Below, in pieces: positions 1 to 8,531 of a stretch of DNA of 64,000 nt. Positions within the stretch are counted from its first letter, which is position 1. Each line of letters begins with the position of its first letter. Both the position numbers and the translations under genes were made by a program. The notes under the pieces were generated by a model. That model was not told the DNA's origin, did not search any database, and saw only the letters and a program-made list of their open reading frames with translations. The DNA is from JANSYL01 sp963921255 (lineage in GTDB: Bacteria; Pseudomonadota; Alphaproteobacteria; Rhodobacterales; Rhodobacteraceae), in NCBI GenBank assembly GCA_963921255.3, contig CAWUEW020000001.1, forward strand, positions 248,001-312,000. Reading direction: 5' to 3'.

Positions 1-1053
1 GGCCGCCCGCAAGGTGGCGACCAAATCGACACGGGCATCCCCACCCAGTTTGCCCGGCCGCGAGGGCAGGGGCCGACCGCGCCGGTTCCCCTTCTTCGCG
101 GCACCGCTGCCGCTGGAGCTGTGCGCCTGCCGCGCGGCCTTCCCGGCCTGCATCCGGGCCAAAAGGTCCGGCGGCAACATGGCGCGCGCGGCTTCAAGCA
201 GCATCTCGACGGGCGGAAGGTCGGGCGTTTCTTGCTCGCCGTCCGGGGGATCGGGCGGCGTTTCATCCTCGGGCGGATCGTCCGGCTGTTCCGGCTCGGA
301 AGGTTCGGCGTCTGGCTGTTCGACATCAGGGATCTGGGTCGCACGGGGGGCCAGCACCAACTCAATCGCCGTGATCAAGTCCGGGCTGTCGATTTCCGTT
401 TCGCCGGACAGAGCGGCGGAGGCCCGCGCAACGGCCAAGGCCTGCAGCGGTGCCCTCAAGCTGTGAATGCCCAACCGGAAGGCCACCTCGGCCAACTCGG
501 CGAGCGCCTCTTCCGTTGCAGAGACGGTGGGAAGGAGCGCCCGCGCCTCGGCCAACGCCTCGAGATCGATGTCCAGTTCCGGCGCATCCGACAGCGGCTG
601 CGCCCCCAGATCGAGATGAATTGCCAACCGATCGGCCAATGCGCCCGGCAGGCGTTCCTCATCCTCGGCCCCTTCGTCCAGGGCGATCAGGGCGTGGGCC
701 CCACGCCCGTCCAATGTAGCGGCGACCCGTGCGGCGAACCCCGGTGTCACGCGTTCTGCCATGGGTAGGATCATGGTGCACGGTTCCGACAGAATGCCCT
801 TGGTCTTCACCAACGCACCTTCCGACAGGGTCGCGGCCAGATCGACCCCGCCAAACAGCGCCTCATCCGCCATGGAGGGATGTAACCGCCGTAAATTTTG
901 AGCCTGTAGTGCAGTTTCGAGACTGTTCATGAACCTGTCGCGCACGGGCCCAACACGGGCCCGCAGCCACAAACCACCCAAAGCAGATGGGTCAAGCGCA
1001 AGACACGCCAGCGCCAGATTGGCGTTTTGCCAGCGCTCTTCGGTTTGGCTCAC
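1..1053 (-). CDS. bchD: Magnesium chelatase subunit D (BchD), 3' part beyond the window edge
   Basis: BchD is the ATPase-partner subunit of the magnesium chelatase (BchI, BchD, BchH), which inserts Mg2+ into protoporphyrin IX at the start of bacteriochlorophyll synthesis. The visible 351 codons begin at a GTG (1051-1053) that overlaps the bchI TGA as GTGA. They show an AAA+-like N-terminal region, then around residues 245-280 the acidic, proline-rich linker (repeated PDDPPED, PPDPPDGE) typical of BchD, and the Arg/Lys-rich run leading into the C-terminal integrin-I (VWA) domain, which lies outside the window. Order crtA-bchI-bchD matches Rhodobacter photosynthesis clusters. The gene is truncated only by the window edge; no stop is seen in frame. 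Confidence 0.93.
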   Translation of the reverse strand, partial: MSQTEERWQNANLALACLALDPSALGGLWLRARVGPVRDRFMNSLETALQAQNLRRLHPSMADEALFGGVDLAATLSEGALVKTKGILSEPCTMILPMAERVTPGFAARVAATLDGRGAHALIALDEGAEDEERLPGALADRLAIHLDLGAQPLSDAPELDIDLEALAEARALLPTVSATEEALAELAEVAFRLGIHSLRAPLQALAVARASAALSGETEIDSPDLITAIELVLAPRATQIPDVEQPDAEPSEPEQPDDPPEDETPPDPPDGEQETPDLPPVEMLLEAARAMLPPDLLARMQAGKAARQAHSSSGSGAAKKGNRRGRPLPSRPGKLGGDARVDLVATLRAA

Positions 1054-2051
1054 GCGAGGACCTCATCGACCGTGCGCGTCACGCGTGTGGCGGATCCGGC
1101 TTCATCCAGCGGATCGCGGCGCAGTCTGTGGCGCAGGGCCGATGGCGCAACAAGGCGAATGTGATCACGGCTGACCGATGGGGCCCCGTCAAACGCCGCA
1201 TAGGCCCGCGCGGCCCTTAGCAGGGTCAGCTCTCCGCGCAGCCCGTCCGACCCCAATGCCACGCAAAGCTCTGCGCAATCCCGCAGGATGGCGTCCGAGG
1301 CATCAACCCGCCCCAACGCGGCGCGGGCGGTCAGAATGCGCGCCCGCAGGTCCATATCGGCCGCTTGCCACTCTGCGATGAAGGCTGCGGGATCCCGGTC
1401 GTAGGCGTCCCGGCGCTTCACCACGTTGATGCGCACATCAATGTCCTTGGGGCTTTCCACCTCGACCGAGAGGCCAAAGCGATCCAGCAGTTGCGGACGC
1501 AATTCGCCCTCTTCCGGGTTGCCCGACCCGACCAGCACAAACCGGGCGGCATGGCGGATCGAAAGCCCTTCCCGTTCCACCACGTTCAAACCCGATTGCG
1601 CGACATCAAGCAGAAGGTCGACCAGATGGTCTTCCAACAGATTGACTTCATCGATGTAGAGATACCCCCGGTTCGCCCGGGCCAGCAGGCCGGGTTCGAA
1701 CGCCTTTTCCCCTTGGGTCAGGGCCTTTTCGATGTCCAATGCGCCGACGACCCGATCCTCGGTCGCGCCGAGCGGCAGGTCGATCACCGGCGTTGGCTTC
1801 TCGACGAGGCGCCGGTCGGTCACCAGCGCCCAGTCCGGGATGCTCCCCTCGTCGGCCGAGTTGACGGGGCAGCCGGCAATCGCGTTGATCGGCGGCAAAA
1901 GGGCCGCCAGGCCGCGCACGGCCGTCGATTTGCCCGTGCCGCGGTCGCCAAACACCAAAACACCACCGATCCCAGGATCAATCGCGGTCAGGATCATGGC
2001 GCGTTTCATTTCGTCTTGGCCCACAATGGCCGAGAAGGGGAAGGCGGTCAT
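1050..2051 (-). CDS. bchI: Magnesium chelatase ATPase subunit I (BchI)
   Basis: AAA+ ATPase that powers Mg2+ insertion by the BchIDH chelatase in the cytoplasm. The 333-residue protein has the family's normal length. A Walker A motif GDRGTGKST sits at residues 35-43, and a Walker B-type YLYIDEVNLL follows near residue 150. The N-terminus (FPFSAIVGQDEMK) is characteristic of BchI/ChlI. It overlaps crtA upstream by ATGA (2048-2051) and bchD downstream by GTGA (1050-1053), so crtA-bchI-bchD should be one translationally coupled operon. Control is presumably by the PpsR-type sites upstream of crtA. Confidence 0.97.
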   Translation of the reverse strand: MTAFPFSAIVGQDEMKRAMILTAIDPGIGGVLVFGDRGTGKSTAVRGLAALLPPINAIAGCPVNSADEGSIPDWALVTDRRLVEKPTPVIDLPLGATEDRVVGALDIEKALTQGEKAFEPGLLARANRGYLYIDEVNLLEDHLVDLLLDVAQSGLNVVEREGLSIRHAARFVLVGSGNPEEGELRPQLLDRFGLSVEVESPKDIDVRINVVKRRDAYDRDPAAFIAEWQAADMDLRARILTARAALGRVDASDAILRDCAELCVALGSDGLRGELTLLRAARAYAAFDGAPSVSRDHIRLVAPSALRHRLRRDPLDEAGSATRVTRTVDEVLA

Positions 2052-2776
2052 TCAGCAGCAACTTTCATGTTGGAGTGCGATTGGGGCAGAACTGGCGTTT
2101 CGCCGTTCCAGGTGCCCTCGATGGCGTCGACCCGGAACCGGGCGTAGAGTTCTTCACTGAACCATTGCCCGTCGCGCACGGCCTTGATGGCGCGTGCGTG
2201 CGGTCCGTCCTTGCGGGCAAAGTGGGCCATGGTTTCGGTGTTCGGCCAGATGGAGAAAGTCACCTGCCGCACCAGCGGCAATTCCCCAATGCCGATCTTG
2301 AAGATCACGTTCTCATCGGCGCCAATCGCAGCGGTGATATCGGGTTCGTGTTTCCAGAACTGCGCGGCGATGCGCGGCCGAACATTTGCGCGCGTCAGGG
2401 CGGCAAGTGGGCCGTCCGTGGCCGCTTCGGGGACAGGCGTAAACGGCTCTATACCGCCCCATTTGCCTCGGGCCGATGTTGGCGTCACGAATATGGTCAG
2501 CTGTTCTTCGGACATCTCGGCATAGCGCCGATAGACCCGTGTCCCGTGAAACGCCCGGCGCGCGGTGTCGTGGTCGGGCCATGTCGCAAGGATGCCGTAG
2601 ACGGCGGTGTTCGGGATCGGCGTGAATCCTTCCCCGGTGCCGGAGCCACACAGCTTGAAGGTTCCGATTCCCTTGATCCGTGCCAAGGCAAAACGCGCCG
2701 AGGCCATTTGCGAAAAGGCCCACAAACGCGGTGCCAAACCGCCGAAACGGTACAGGTTGATTGTGACAGCTTGCAT
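2048..2776 (-). CDS. crtA: Spheroidene monooxygenase (CrtA)
   Basis: CrtA oxygenates spheroidene to spheroidenone, the red keto-carotenoid made by Rhodobacter-type phototrophs in the presence of oxygen. The protein has the conserved N-terminus AVTINLYRFGG, followed by the region KGIGTFKLCGSGTG that is typical of the family. I place the start at the ATG at 2774-2776 (242 residues) because GGAGAG lies 7 nt upstream. An ATG five codons further out (2789-2791) would overlap that ribosome-binding site and is less likely. The gene faces crtI across a control region with three TGT-N12-ACA motifs and is coupled to bchI downstream. Confidence 0.94.
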   Translation of the reverse strand: MQAVTINLYRFGGLAPRLWAFSQMASARFALARIKGIGTFKLCGSGTGEGFTPIPNTAVYGILATWPDHDTARRAFHGTRVYRRYAEMSEEQLTIFVTPTSARGKWGGIEPFTPVPEAATDGPLAALTRANVRPRIAAQFWKHEPDITAAIGADENVIFKIGIGELPLVRQVTFSIWPNTETMAHFARKDGPHARAIKAVRDGQWFSEELYARFRVDAIEGTWNGETPVLPQSHSNMKVAAE

Positions 2777-2792
2777 GGCCGGTCTCTCCATG

Positions 2793-2810
2793 TGTCAACT
2801 TAATCTTACA
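2793..2810. promoter_or_regulatory. PpsR/CrtJ-type site 1 (TGT-N12-ACA)
   Basis: TGTCAACTTAATCTTACA matches the TGT-N12-ACA core of the PpsR/CrtJ aerobic repressor; it lacks the G of the fuller TGTC-N10-GACA form. It sits just upstream of the crtA ribosome-binding site. Family knowledge plus sequence match; binding is inferred. Confidence 0.6.
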
Positions 2811-2847
2811 CATTGGCTGTCAAAAGAAAAGCAAAATACGCTCTGAT

Positions 2848-2865
2848 TGTCTTGGCAAACGGACA
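2848..2865. promoter_or_regulatory. PpsR/CrtJ-type site 2 (perfect TGTC-N10-GACA)
   Basis: TGTCTTGGCAAACGGACA is an exact fit to the PpsR/CrtJ palindrome TGTC-N10-GACA. It overlaps the possible -35 element of the crtI promoter (TTGGCA, 2852-2857), as expected for repression. Confidence 0.75.
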
Positions 2866-2881
2866 CTCAATCGCATATTGT
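2852..2881 (+). promoter_or_regulatory. Candidate crtI-crtB-tspO promoter
   Basis: TTGGCA (2852-2857) and TATTGT (2876-2881) are separated by 18 bp and lie just upstream of crtI. Each element is overlapped by a TGT-N12-ACA site, consistent with repression by a PpsR-type regulator. This rests on consensus matching only. Confidence 0.45.
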
Positions 2882-2896
2882 AAATCTAACTAGACA
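2879..2896. promoter_or_regulatory. PpsR/CrtJ-type site 3 (TGT-N12-ACA)
   Basis: TGTAAATCTAACTAGACA fits TGT-N12-ACA and starts 31 bp (about three helical turns) after site 2, so the two lie on the same DNA face. It overlaps the possible crtI -10 element (TATTGT, 2876-2881). Confidence 0.65.
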
Positions 2897-2912
2897 GTCC
2901 GAGGCTCCTTGA

Positions 2913-4475
2913 ATGACCGACCACCCCTTGCCACGGGACAACGCTGCTCTGCCTTCTCAGGCCATCGTCATTGGCGCCGGTTTGGGCGGCTTGGCCTGCG
3001 CCATGCGCCTTGGGGCCAAGGGGTATCAGGTGACGGTGCTGGACAAGTTGGACCGACCGGGCGGGCGCGGATCGTCGATCACGCAGGATGGCCACCGCTT
3101 TGATCTTGGTCCGACCATCATCACGGTGCCACAGGTGTACGAATCGCTTTGGGCGACATGTGGGCGTAATTTTCACGACGACGTCACGCTCAAGCCGATG
3201 GATCCGTTCTACGAGATTCGGTGGCCGGATGGGTCGAAGTTCACGGCGCGCCAATCCACCGAAGCCATGGAAGCCGAGATCACGCGCCTGTCGCCAAGCG
3301 ACCTCGGCGGGTACCGGCGCTTCATGAAAGGGGCCGAGCGGCGCTATGTCGTGGGGTACGAAGGTATGCTCACCAAGCCGATGCACAGGATTTGGGAAAC
3401 CCTGAAGGTGCTTCCCGAATTTGCTGTGCTGCGCGCGGACCAATCCATTCTGAAATTGGCCAAGCGATGCGTGCGCGACCCACGGCTGCAGATGGCTCTG
3501 TCCTTTCATCCTCTTTTCATCGGGGGTGACCCCATGAATGTCACCTCGATGTACGCGCTGGTGGGGTATCTCGAGAAACAGTTCGGCGTGCACTACGCCA
3601 TGGGCGGGGTTCAGGCGATTGCGGACGCAATGGTCCGTGTGATTGAAGATCAAGGCGGTCAGGTTCGACTCGGCGAAACGGTCGACGAGATCCTTGTCGA
3701 GGGCCGGACGGCCCGCGGTGTTCGGCTGGCCAGCGATGAAGTGCTCCATGCGCCGCTGGTGGTCAGCAATGCGGATGCCGGTCACACCTACGCCAAGCTG
3801 ATGCGCCGCCAGACCAAGAAACGTTGGAGTGACGCCAAGCTGAAGCGCCGCAAATGGTCCATGGGCCTGTTTGTTTGGTACTTCGGCACCAAGGGTACCG
3901 CAGGCATGTGGAAGGATGTCGGGCACCACACGATCATGAGCGGCCCGCGCTACGAAGGCCTTTTGAAGGACATCTTTATCAAGGGCCATCTGGCCGATGA
4001 CATGAGCCTCTACATCCATCGCCCGGCTTTGACAGATCCCACTGTGGCGCCAGCCGGGGACGACACGTTCTATGCGCTGTCCCCCGTTCCTCATCTGGGG
4101 CACGACAACCCGGTGGATTGGTCGACTGAAGCCGAGGTTTATCGCCAGAAGGTGGCCAAGGTCCTCAATGGGCTGATCCCGGGGTTCGAAGACCACCTGA
4201 CCACCTCGCGCATGTTCACGCCAGACACGTTCCGCGACCGCTACCTGTCGCCCAATGGCTCTGGGTTCTCGATCGAGCCTCGCATCCTGCAAAGCGCGTG
4301 GTTCCGTCCTCACAACGTCAGCGAAGAAGCCGACGGCCTGTACCTCGTTGGGGCAGGCACGCATCCCGGGGCCGGTGTTCCGGGCGTCATCGCCTCGGCC
4401 GAGGTGCTCGAGTCGATCGTCCCACCTGCGCCGCACCCGATGCCGCTGGTTGCACCGAAACTGGCCGCCGAATGA
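2913..4475 (+). CDS. crtI: Phytoene desaturase (CrtI)
   Basis: CrtI desaturates phytoene to neurosporene or lycopene using FAD, the step that makes coloured carotenoids. The 520-residue protein has the N-terminal dinucleotide-binding motif GAGLGG at residues 21-26 followed by the acidic end of the second strand (VLDK). The C-terminal flavin-contact block LVGAGTHPGAGVPGVI is diagnostic of CrtI. GAGG lies 8 nt upstream of the ATG. It overlaps crtB by 4 nt (ATGA). With crtA present, the expected end products are spheroidene and spheroidenone. Desaturation number cannot be read from sequence. Confidence 0.97.
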   Translation: MTDHPLPRDNAALPSQAIVIGAGLGGLACAMRLGAKGYQVTVLDKLDRPGGRGSSITQDGHRFDLGPTIITVPQVYESLWATCGRNFHDDVTLKPMDPFYEIRWPDGSKFTARQSTEAMEAEITRLSPSDLGGYRRFMKGAERRYVVGYEGMLTKPMHRIWETLKVLPEFAVLRADQSILKLAKRCVRDPRLQMALSFHPLFIGGDPMNVTSMYALVGYLEKQFGVHYAMGGVQAIADAMVRVIEDQGGQVRLGETVDEILVEGRTARGVRLASDEVLHAPLVVSNADAGHTYAKLMRRQTKKRWSDAKLKRRKWSMGLFVWYFGTKGTAGMWKDVGHHTIMSGPRYEGLLKDIFIKGHLADDMSLYIHRPALTDPTVAPAGDDTFYALSPVPHLGHDNPVDWSTEAEVYRQKVAKVLNGLIPGFEDHLTTSRMFTPDTFRDRYLSPNGSGFSIEPRILQSAWFRPHNVSEEADGLYLVGAGTHPGAGVPGVIASAEVLESIVPPAPHPMPLVAPKLAAE

Positions 4476-5497
4476 TGGATGAACGCGATCTGGCCCATTG
4501 CGAGGCAGCGATCCGCGAAGGGTCCTATTCGTTCCATGCGGCGTCGAAACTGCTGCCGGCCTCTGTGCGGGCCCCGGCGCTGGCGCTGTATGCCTTCTGC
4601 CGCATTGCGGATGATGAAGTCGACAACGGCGATCACAAACCGGCGGCCGTACTTGCGTTGCGCGACCGGTTGGACCTTGCCTATGCCGGGCGGCCGCAGA
4701 ACACGCCCGAGGATCGCGCCTTCACCAGCCTGATTGAAGAGTTCGACATGCCCCGCGCATTGCCCGAGGCCTTGCTGGAAGGTTTGGCGTGGGACGGAAT
4801 CGGGCGGCGCTATGCCAGCCTGAGCGACCTGCGCGCTTACTCGGCGCGTGTGGCATCGGCGGTTGGCGTCATGATGTGTGTTCTGATGCGGGTGCGCGAT
4901 CGGCAGGCATTGGCAAGGGCCTGTGATTTGGGTGTCGCAATGCAACTGACGAACATCAGCCGCGATGTCGGAGAAGACGCGCGCGCCGGGCGCCTCTACC
5001 TGCCCACTGACTGGATGGAGGAGGCCGGGGTCGATGCCGAGGCATTCTTTGCCAACCCGCGCCCGAGCCCGGCCATCCGACGTATGATCAAGCGTCTGCT
5101 GATGGAAGCGGATCGCCTGTATTACCGCTCAGAGCCCGGTATTCGGCGGCTGCCCGTTCAGGCCCGACCGGGTATCTTTGCGGCGCGCTATTGCTACGAT
5201 GCGATTGGGCGCAAGCTGACCCGTGCGGGGTTTGACAGTGTGACCCAACGCTCCACGACCACCAAGGCGCACAAGATGGGCCTGTTGGGCCTGTCAGTTC
5301 TGCGGATGGGCGCGCAGGCTGCGATGCCGGAAAGCCCGGTCATCTTCGCCGAGCCGTTGCCGGAAACAGCCTTCCTTGTCGATGCGGCGGCCCAAGGCGA
5401 ACCGGCGCGTGCCGGGTGGAGCGATGGTGTTCTGTCCGTTTTGGGCCAGCTCGAAGCACGGGATCGTGCAGAGCGCGGGGTGGACCAGGTCGCCTGA
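4472..5497 (+). CDS. crtB: Phytoene synthase (CrtB)
   Basis: CrtB condenses two geranylgeranyl diphosphates into phytoene, the first committed carotenoid step. The 341-residue product carries the first Asp-rich motif DDEVD at residues 47-51 and the second in the block NISRDVGED, both of which bind Mg2+-diphosphate. The start ATG at 4472 overlaps the crtI stop (ATGA), with a second in-frame ATG directly after it. Longer upstream readings in the same frame run through crtI and are not credible. It is co-transcribed with crtI and probably tspO. Confidence 0.96.
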   Translation: MMDERDLAHCEAAIREGSYSFHAASKLLPASVRAPALALYAFCRIADDEVDNGDHKPAAVLALRDRLDLAYAGRPQNTPEDRAFTSLIEEFDMPRALPEALLEGLAWDGIGRRYASLSDLRAYSARVASAVGVMMCVLMRVRDRQALARACDLGVAMQLTNISRDVGEDARAGRLYLPTDWMEEAGVDAEAFFANPRPSPAIRRMIKRLLMEADRLYYRSEPGIRRLPVQARPGIFAARYCYDAIGRKLTRAGFDSVTQRSTTTKAHKMGLLGLSVLRMGAQAAMPESPVIFAEPLPETAFLVDAAAQGEPARAGWSDGVLSVLGQLEARDRAERGVDQVA

Positions 5498-5503
5498 CAC
5501 CCT

Positions 5504-5989
5504 ATGTGCCCCGGTATGGATTGGGGTTTGTTTGTCATATTCCTGCTGGCCTGTGCGGCGGCCGCGACCACGGGATCGATGTTCGCCCCGGGCGCGTGGT
5601 ATCGCGCGTTGGACAAGCCCAGTTGGACGCCGCCCGATTGGGTGTTCCCGATCACTTGGACCGTCCTCTACCTCGCGGCGGCCTATGCCGCGACACGTGT
5701 CGCGGGTCTGGACGGCAATGCCTATGGGATGGCGTTCTGGGCGATGCAGATCGCCTTCAATACATTGTGGACCCCCATCTTCTTCGGTCTCCGACGGATC
5801 AAGGTCGCCTTCTTCGTGATGCTTGGCCTTTGGATCGCCGTTGCCGGAACACTGATCAGTTTCTGGTCTGTCGATTGGATCGCGGGCGCCCTGTTCATTC
5901 CCTATCTGATCTGGGTGACCATTGCCGGCGCCCTGAATGCCAGCGTGTGGATTCGCAATCCGGACGGCGGCCTGCAAGCCGCCGAGTAG
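5504..5989 (+). CDS. tspO: TspO/MBR (CrtK) family tryptophan-rich sensory protein
   Basis: Five-helix membrane protein of the TspO/peripheral benzodiazepine receptor family. In Rhodobacter it modulates photosynthesis gene expression and tetrapyrrole handling in response to oxygen. The 161 residues contain the signature KPSWTPPDWVF, followed by four further hydrophobic segments. Position directly after crtI-crtB is the classical crtIB-tspO order. An internal ATG at 5516 (MDWGLF) would give a 157-residue protein closer to many homologues, so the exact start is uncertain. Confidence 0.93.
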   Translation: MCPGMDWGLFVIFLLACAAAATTGSMFAPGAWYRALDKPSWTPPDWVFPITWTVLYLAAAYAATRVAGLDGNAYGMAFWAMQIAFNTLWTPIFFGLRRIKVAFFVMLGLWIAVAGTLISFWSVDWIAGALFIPYLIWVTIAGALNASVWIRNPDGGLQAAE

Positions 5990-5993
5990 CGGC

Positions 5994-6025
5994 AAAAAGA
6001 AAAGGGCGCCACAAAGGGCGCCCGT
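5994..6025 (-). terminator. Intrinsic terminator of the rimP-nusA-infB operon, between convergent tspO and infB
   Basis: GGGCGCC (6004-6010) pairs with GGCGCCC (6017-6023) over the 6-nt loop ACAAAG. Read on the minus strand, the hairpin is followed by a T-rich run (TTTTCTTTTT, 6003-5994), a strong intrinsic terminator for infB. On the plus strand only GTTTC follows, so termination of tspO there would be weaker. Confidence 0.85.
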
Positions 6026-6047
6026 TTCACATTCGATTTGGATCGGA

Positions 6048-8531
6048 TCAGGCGAGCGTCCGCTCGACCTCCTCGCGCTCGAAGATCTCGATGACATCGC
6101 CCGGGCGAATATCGTCGTAGTTCTCGAAGGCCATCCCGCATTCCTGACCGGATTGGACCTCTTTGACTTCGTCCTTGAAGCGCTTGAGGGTCTTCAGGGT
6201 GCCTTCGTGGATCACCACATCGTCGCGCAGCAGACGGACCCCGGCCGACCGTCGGGCCACGCCTTCGGTGACCAGGCAGCCTGCAACGTTGCCCACGCCC
6301 GAGACACGGAACACTTCTTTGATCTGCGCGTAGCCGATGAAGTTTTCGCGAATTTCGGCGCCAAGCAGACCCGAGGCCGCGGCCTTCACATCGTCGACGA
6401 GGTCATAGATGACCGAGTAGTAGCGAATTTCCACGCCCTTCTGGTTCGCGGCGTTCCGGGCCGGCGCGTTGGCACGCACGTTGAACCCGATGACAGGCGT
6501 TCCAGACGCCTCGGCCAGGCCGATGTCGGATTCGGTGATCGCACCCACGCCGTAGTGGATGACGCGCACACGCACCTCTTCGTTGCCGACCTTTTCCAAG
6601 GCTTGAACGATGGCTTCCGCCGACCCCTGCACATCCGCCTTCACCACGATCGGCAGTTCAGCGACGTTTTCGTCGGCCTTCGCCTTCGCCAGAAGTTGAT
6701 CGAGGGTCGTCGCGGCGCCTGCCGCGGCACGTTTATCTTTGGCGGCCTGTTCGCGGTATTCTGCGATTTCGCGGGCCTGTGCCTCGGTATCGACCACGTT
6801 CAATACGTCGCCAGCTTCGGGCGTGCCGTTCAAACCGAGCACCTCAACCGGAACCGACGGGCCGGCTTCCTTGACGCGTTCGCCCTTGTCGTTGACCAGA
6901 GCGCGGACTTTGCCCCACTGCTCGCCCACGACGAAGATATCGCCCTGCTTCAGGGTGCCGTTTTGAACCAGCACGGTTGCAACCGGGCCGCGGCCCACGT
7001 CCAACTGTGCTTCGATCACGGCGCCCGAGGCGGCGCGCTCGGGGTTGGCTTTCAGTTCCAGAACTTCGGCCTGCAGCGCGATCGCTTCCAGCAGGTCGGG
7101 CAGGCCCTGGCCGGTTTGTGCCGAAACTTCGACGTCCTGCACGTCCCCTGACATGGCTTCGACGATCACTTCATGCTGAAGCAGGTCGGTCCGCACCTTT
7201 TGCGGGTCGGCCGCGGGTTTGTCGATTTTGTTGATCGCCACGATCATCGGCACTTCGGCCGCCTTGGCGTGGTTAATCGCCTCGATCGTCTGGGGCATCA
7301 CCGCGTCATCGGCTGCGACGACCAGAACCACGATGTCCGTGACCTGTGCGCCGCGTGCACGCATCGAGGTGAACGCCGCGTGGCCGGGCGTATCCAGGAA
7401 GCTCAGCACAGCGCCGCTTTCGGTTGCGACCTGATAGGCCCCAATGTGCTGCGTGATGCCACCGGCCTCGCCCGAGACGACAATCGCCTGACGGATCTTG
7501 TCGAGGAGCGAGGTCTTGCCGTGGTCAACATGGCCCATGATCGTAATGACCGGCGGGCGCGGTTCGAGGTCTTCTTCCTTGTCCTCAACCGTGTCGATGA
7601 CGTCTTCCACGTCGGCGTCCGAAACCCGGACGACCTTGTGGCCGAATTCTTCGACGATCAGTTCGGCCGTGTCCGCATCAATCGGCTGGTTCTGCGTGAC
7701 CATCATGCCGTTCTGCATGAGGGCTTTCACGACATCCGCCACTTTCTCGGACATGCGGTTGGCAAGCTCGGAGACCACAATGGTTTCCGGGACCTGAACG
7801 TCGCGCACAACCTTTTCACGGTCCTGGCCGCCACCCATGGCCTTTTGCCGGGCGCGCTCCTGCTTGCGCTTCATCGCGGCGAGCGAGCGCTGCCGCCCAC
7901 CTTCACCACCGCTGAGCGCCTGGTTGACCGTGAGTTTGCCCGAGCGGCGTCCGCCGTCCCGGTCGCCCTTGTTCCGCGACGACCGATCGTCGCGATCGTT
8001 GTCACGGCGGGACGGGGTCGGCTTGCCGCCACCGCGCGGGCCACCCGCGGGCGCAGCAGGTGCCGCAGATGCCGGATCCGCGGCCGGTTCGGCCTTGGGC
8101 GCATTGCGGCGCGCCTCTTCTTCGGCTTTGCGGCGGGCGTCTTCCTCGGCTTTTGCCTTGAGGGCTTCCTCGCGCTCGCGTTCTTCGCGTTCCTTGGCCT
8201 CTTGCTCGGCCCGGCGGCGGGCGCGTTCTTCTTCGCGCTCACGCTCTTCCGATTGGCGGCGTTCGGCGTCTTCGGCTTCGCGGGCCTTTGCGGCCTGCAA
8301 CGCCTTCAGACGGCGCTCCAACTCTGCGTCGGGGACCGTCTTGGAACGTTTGCCACCTTCAGCGGATTCCTGTGCCGCCGACTGTGCGCCCGGCTTGGGC
8401 ACCATCACTCGTTTACGCTTGGTTTCCACCACCACGCTTTTGGTGCGTCCGCGTGAGAAGCTTTGGTTCACGCGTCCGCTGCGGGCGCCGCCCGACAAGC
8501 CAAGGGGTTTCTTTCCGTCTTGATCGCTCAT
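6048..8531 (-). CDS. infB: Translation initiation factor IF-2
   Basis: IF-2 is the GTPase that brings initiator fMet-tRNA to the 30S subunit and promotes subunit joining. The 827-residue protein has a short basic N-terminus (KKPLGLSGG), then a long charged Glu/Arg/Ala-rich stretch at roughly residues 60-150 that is probably an extended helix. A Gly/Arg-rich basic segment follows, then the G domain with G1 GHVDHGKTS, DTPGHAAF and NKID. Domains II-IV occupy the C-terminal half. The ATG at 8529-8531 overlaps the upstream ylxR-like gene by ATGA. Earlier in-frame codons run through that gene and are rejected. Confidence 0.97.
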   Translation of the reverse strand: MSDQDGKKPLGLSGGARSGRVNQSFSRGRTKSVVVETKRKRVMVPKPGAQSAAQESAEGGKRSKTVPDAELERRLKALQAAKAREAEDAERRQSEEREREEERARRRAEQEAKEREEREREEALKAKAEEDARRKAEEEARRNAPKAEPAADPASAAPAAPAGGPRGGGKPTPSRRDNDRDDRSSRNKGDRDGGRRSGKLTVNQALSGGEGGRQRSLAAMKRKQERARQKAMGGGQDREKVVRDVQVPETIVVSELANRMSEKVADVVKALMQNGMMVTQNQPIDADTAELIVEEFGHKVVRVSDADVEDVIDTVEDKEEDLEPRPPVITIMGHVDHGKTSLLDKIRQAIVVSGEAGGITQHIGAYQVATESGAVLSFLDTPGHAAFTSMRARGAQVTDIVVLVVAADDAVMPQTIEAINHAKAAEVPMIVAINKIDKPAADPQKVRTDLLQHEVIVEAMSGDVQDVEVSAQTGQGLPDLLEAIALQAEVLELKANPERAASGAVIEAQLDVGRGPVATVLVQNGTLKQGDIFVVGEQWGKVRALVNDKGERVKEAGPSVPVEVLGLNGTPEAGDVLNVVDTEAQAREIAEYREQAAKDKRAAAGAATTLDQLLAKAKADENVAELPIVVKADVQGSAEAIVQALEKVGNEEVRVRVIHYGVGAITESDIGLAEASGTPVIGFNVRANAPARNAANQKGVEIRYYSVIYDLVDDVKAAASGLLGAEIRENFIGYAQIKEVFRVSGVGNVAGCLVTEGVARRSAGVRLLRDDVVIHEGTLKTLKRFKDEVKEVQSGQECGMAFENYDDIRPGDVIEIFEREEVERTLA

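Noticed and set aside
2886..4436. A 516-codon minus-strand frame antisense to crtI
   Set aside because: Shadow frame in a GC-rich gene; no family motif, and the plus-strand product is clearly CrtI.
6937..8456. Long plus-strand frames opposite infB
   Set aside because: They lack recognised motifs and arise from the high GC content; infB on the minus strand is unambiguous.
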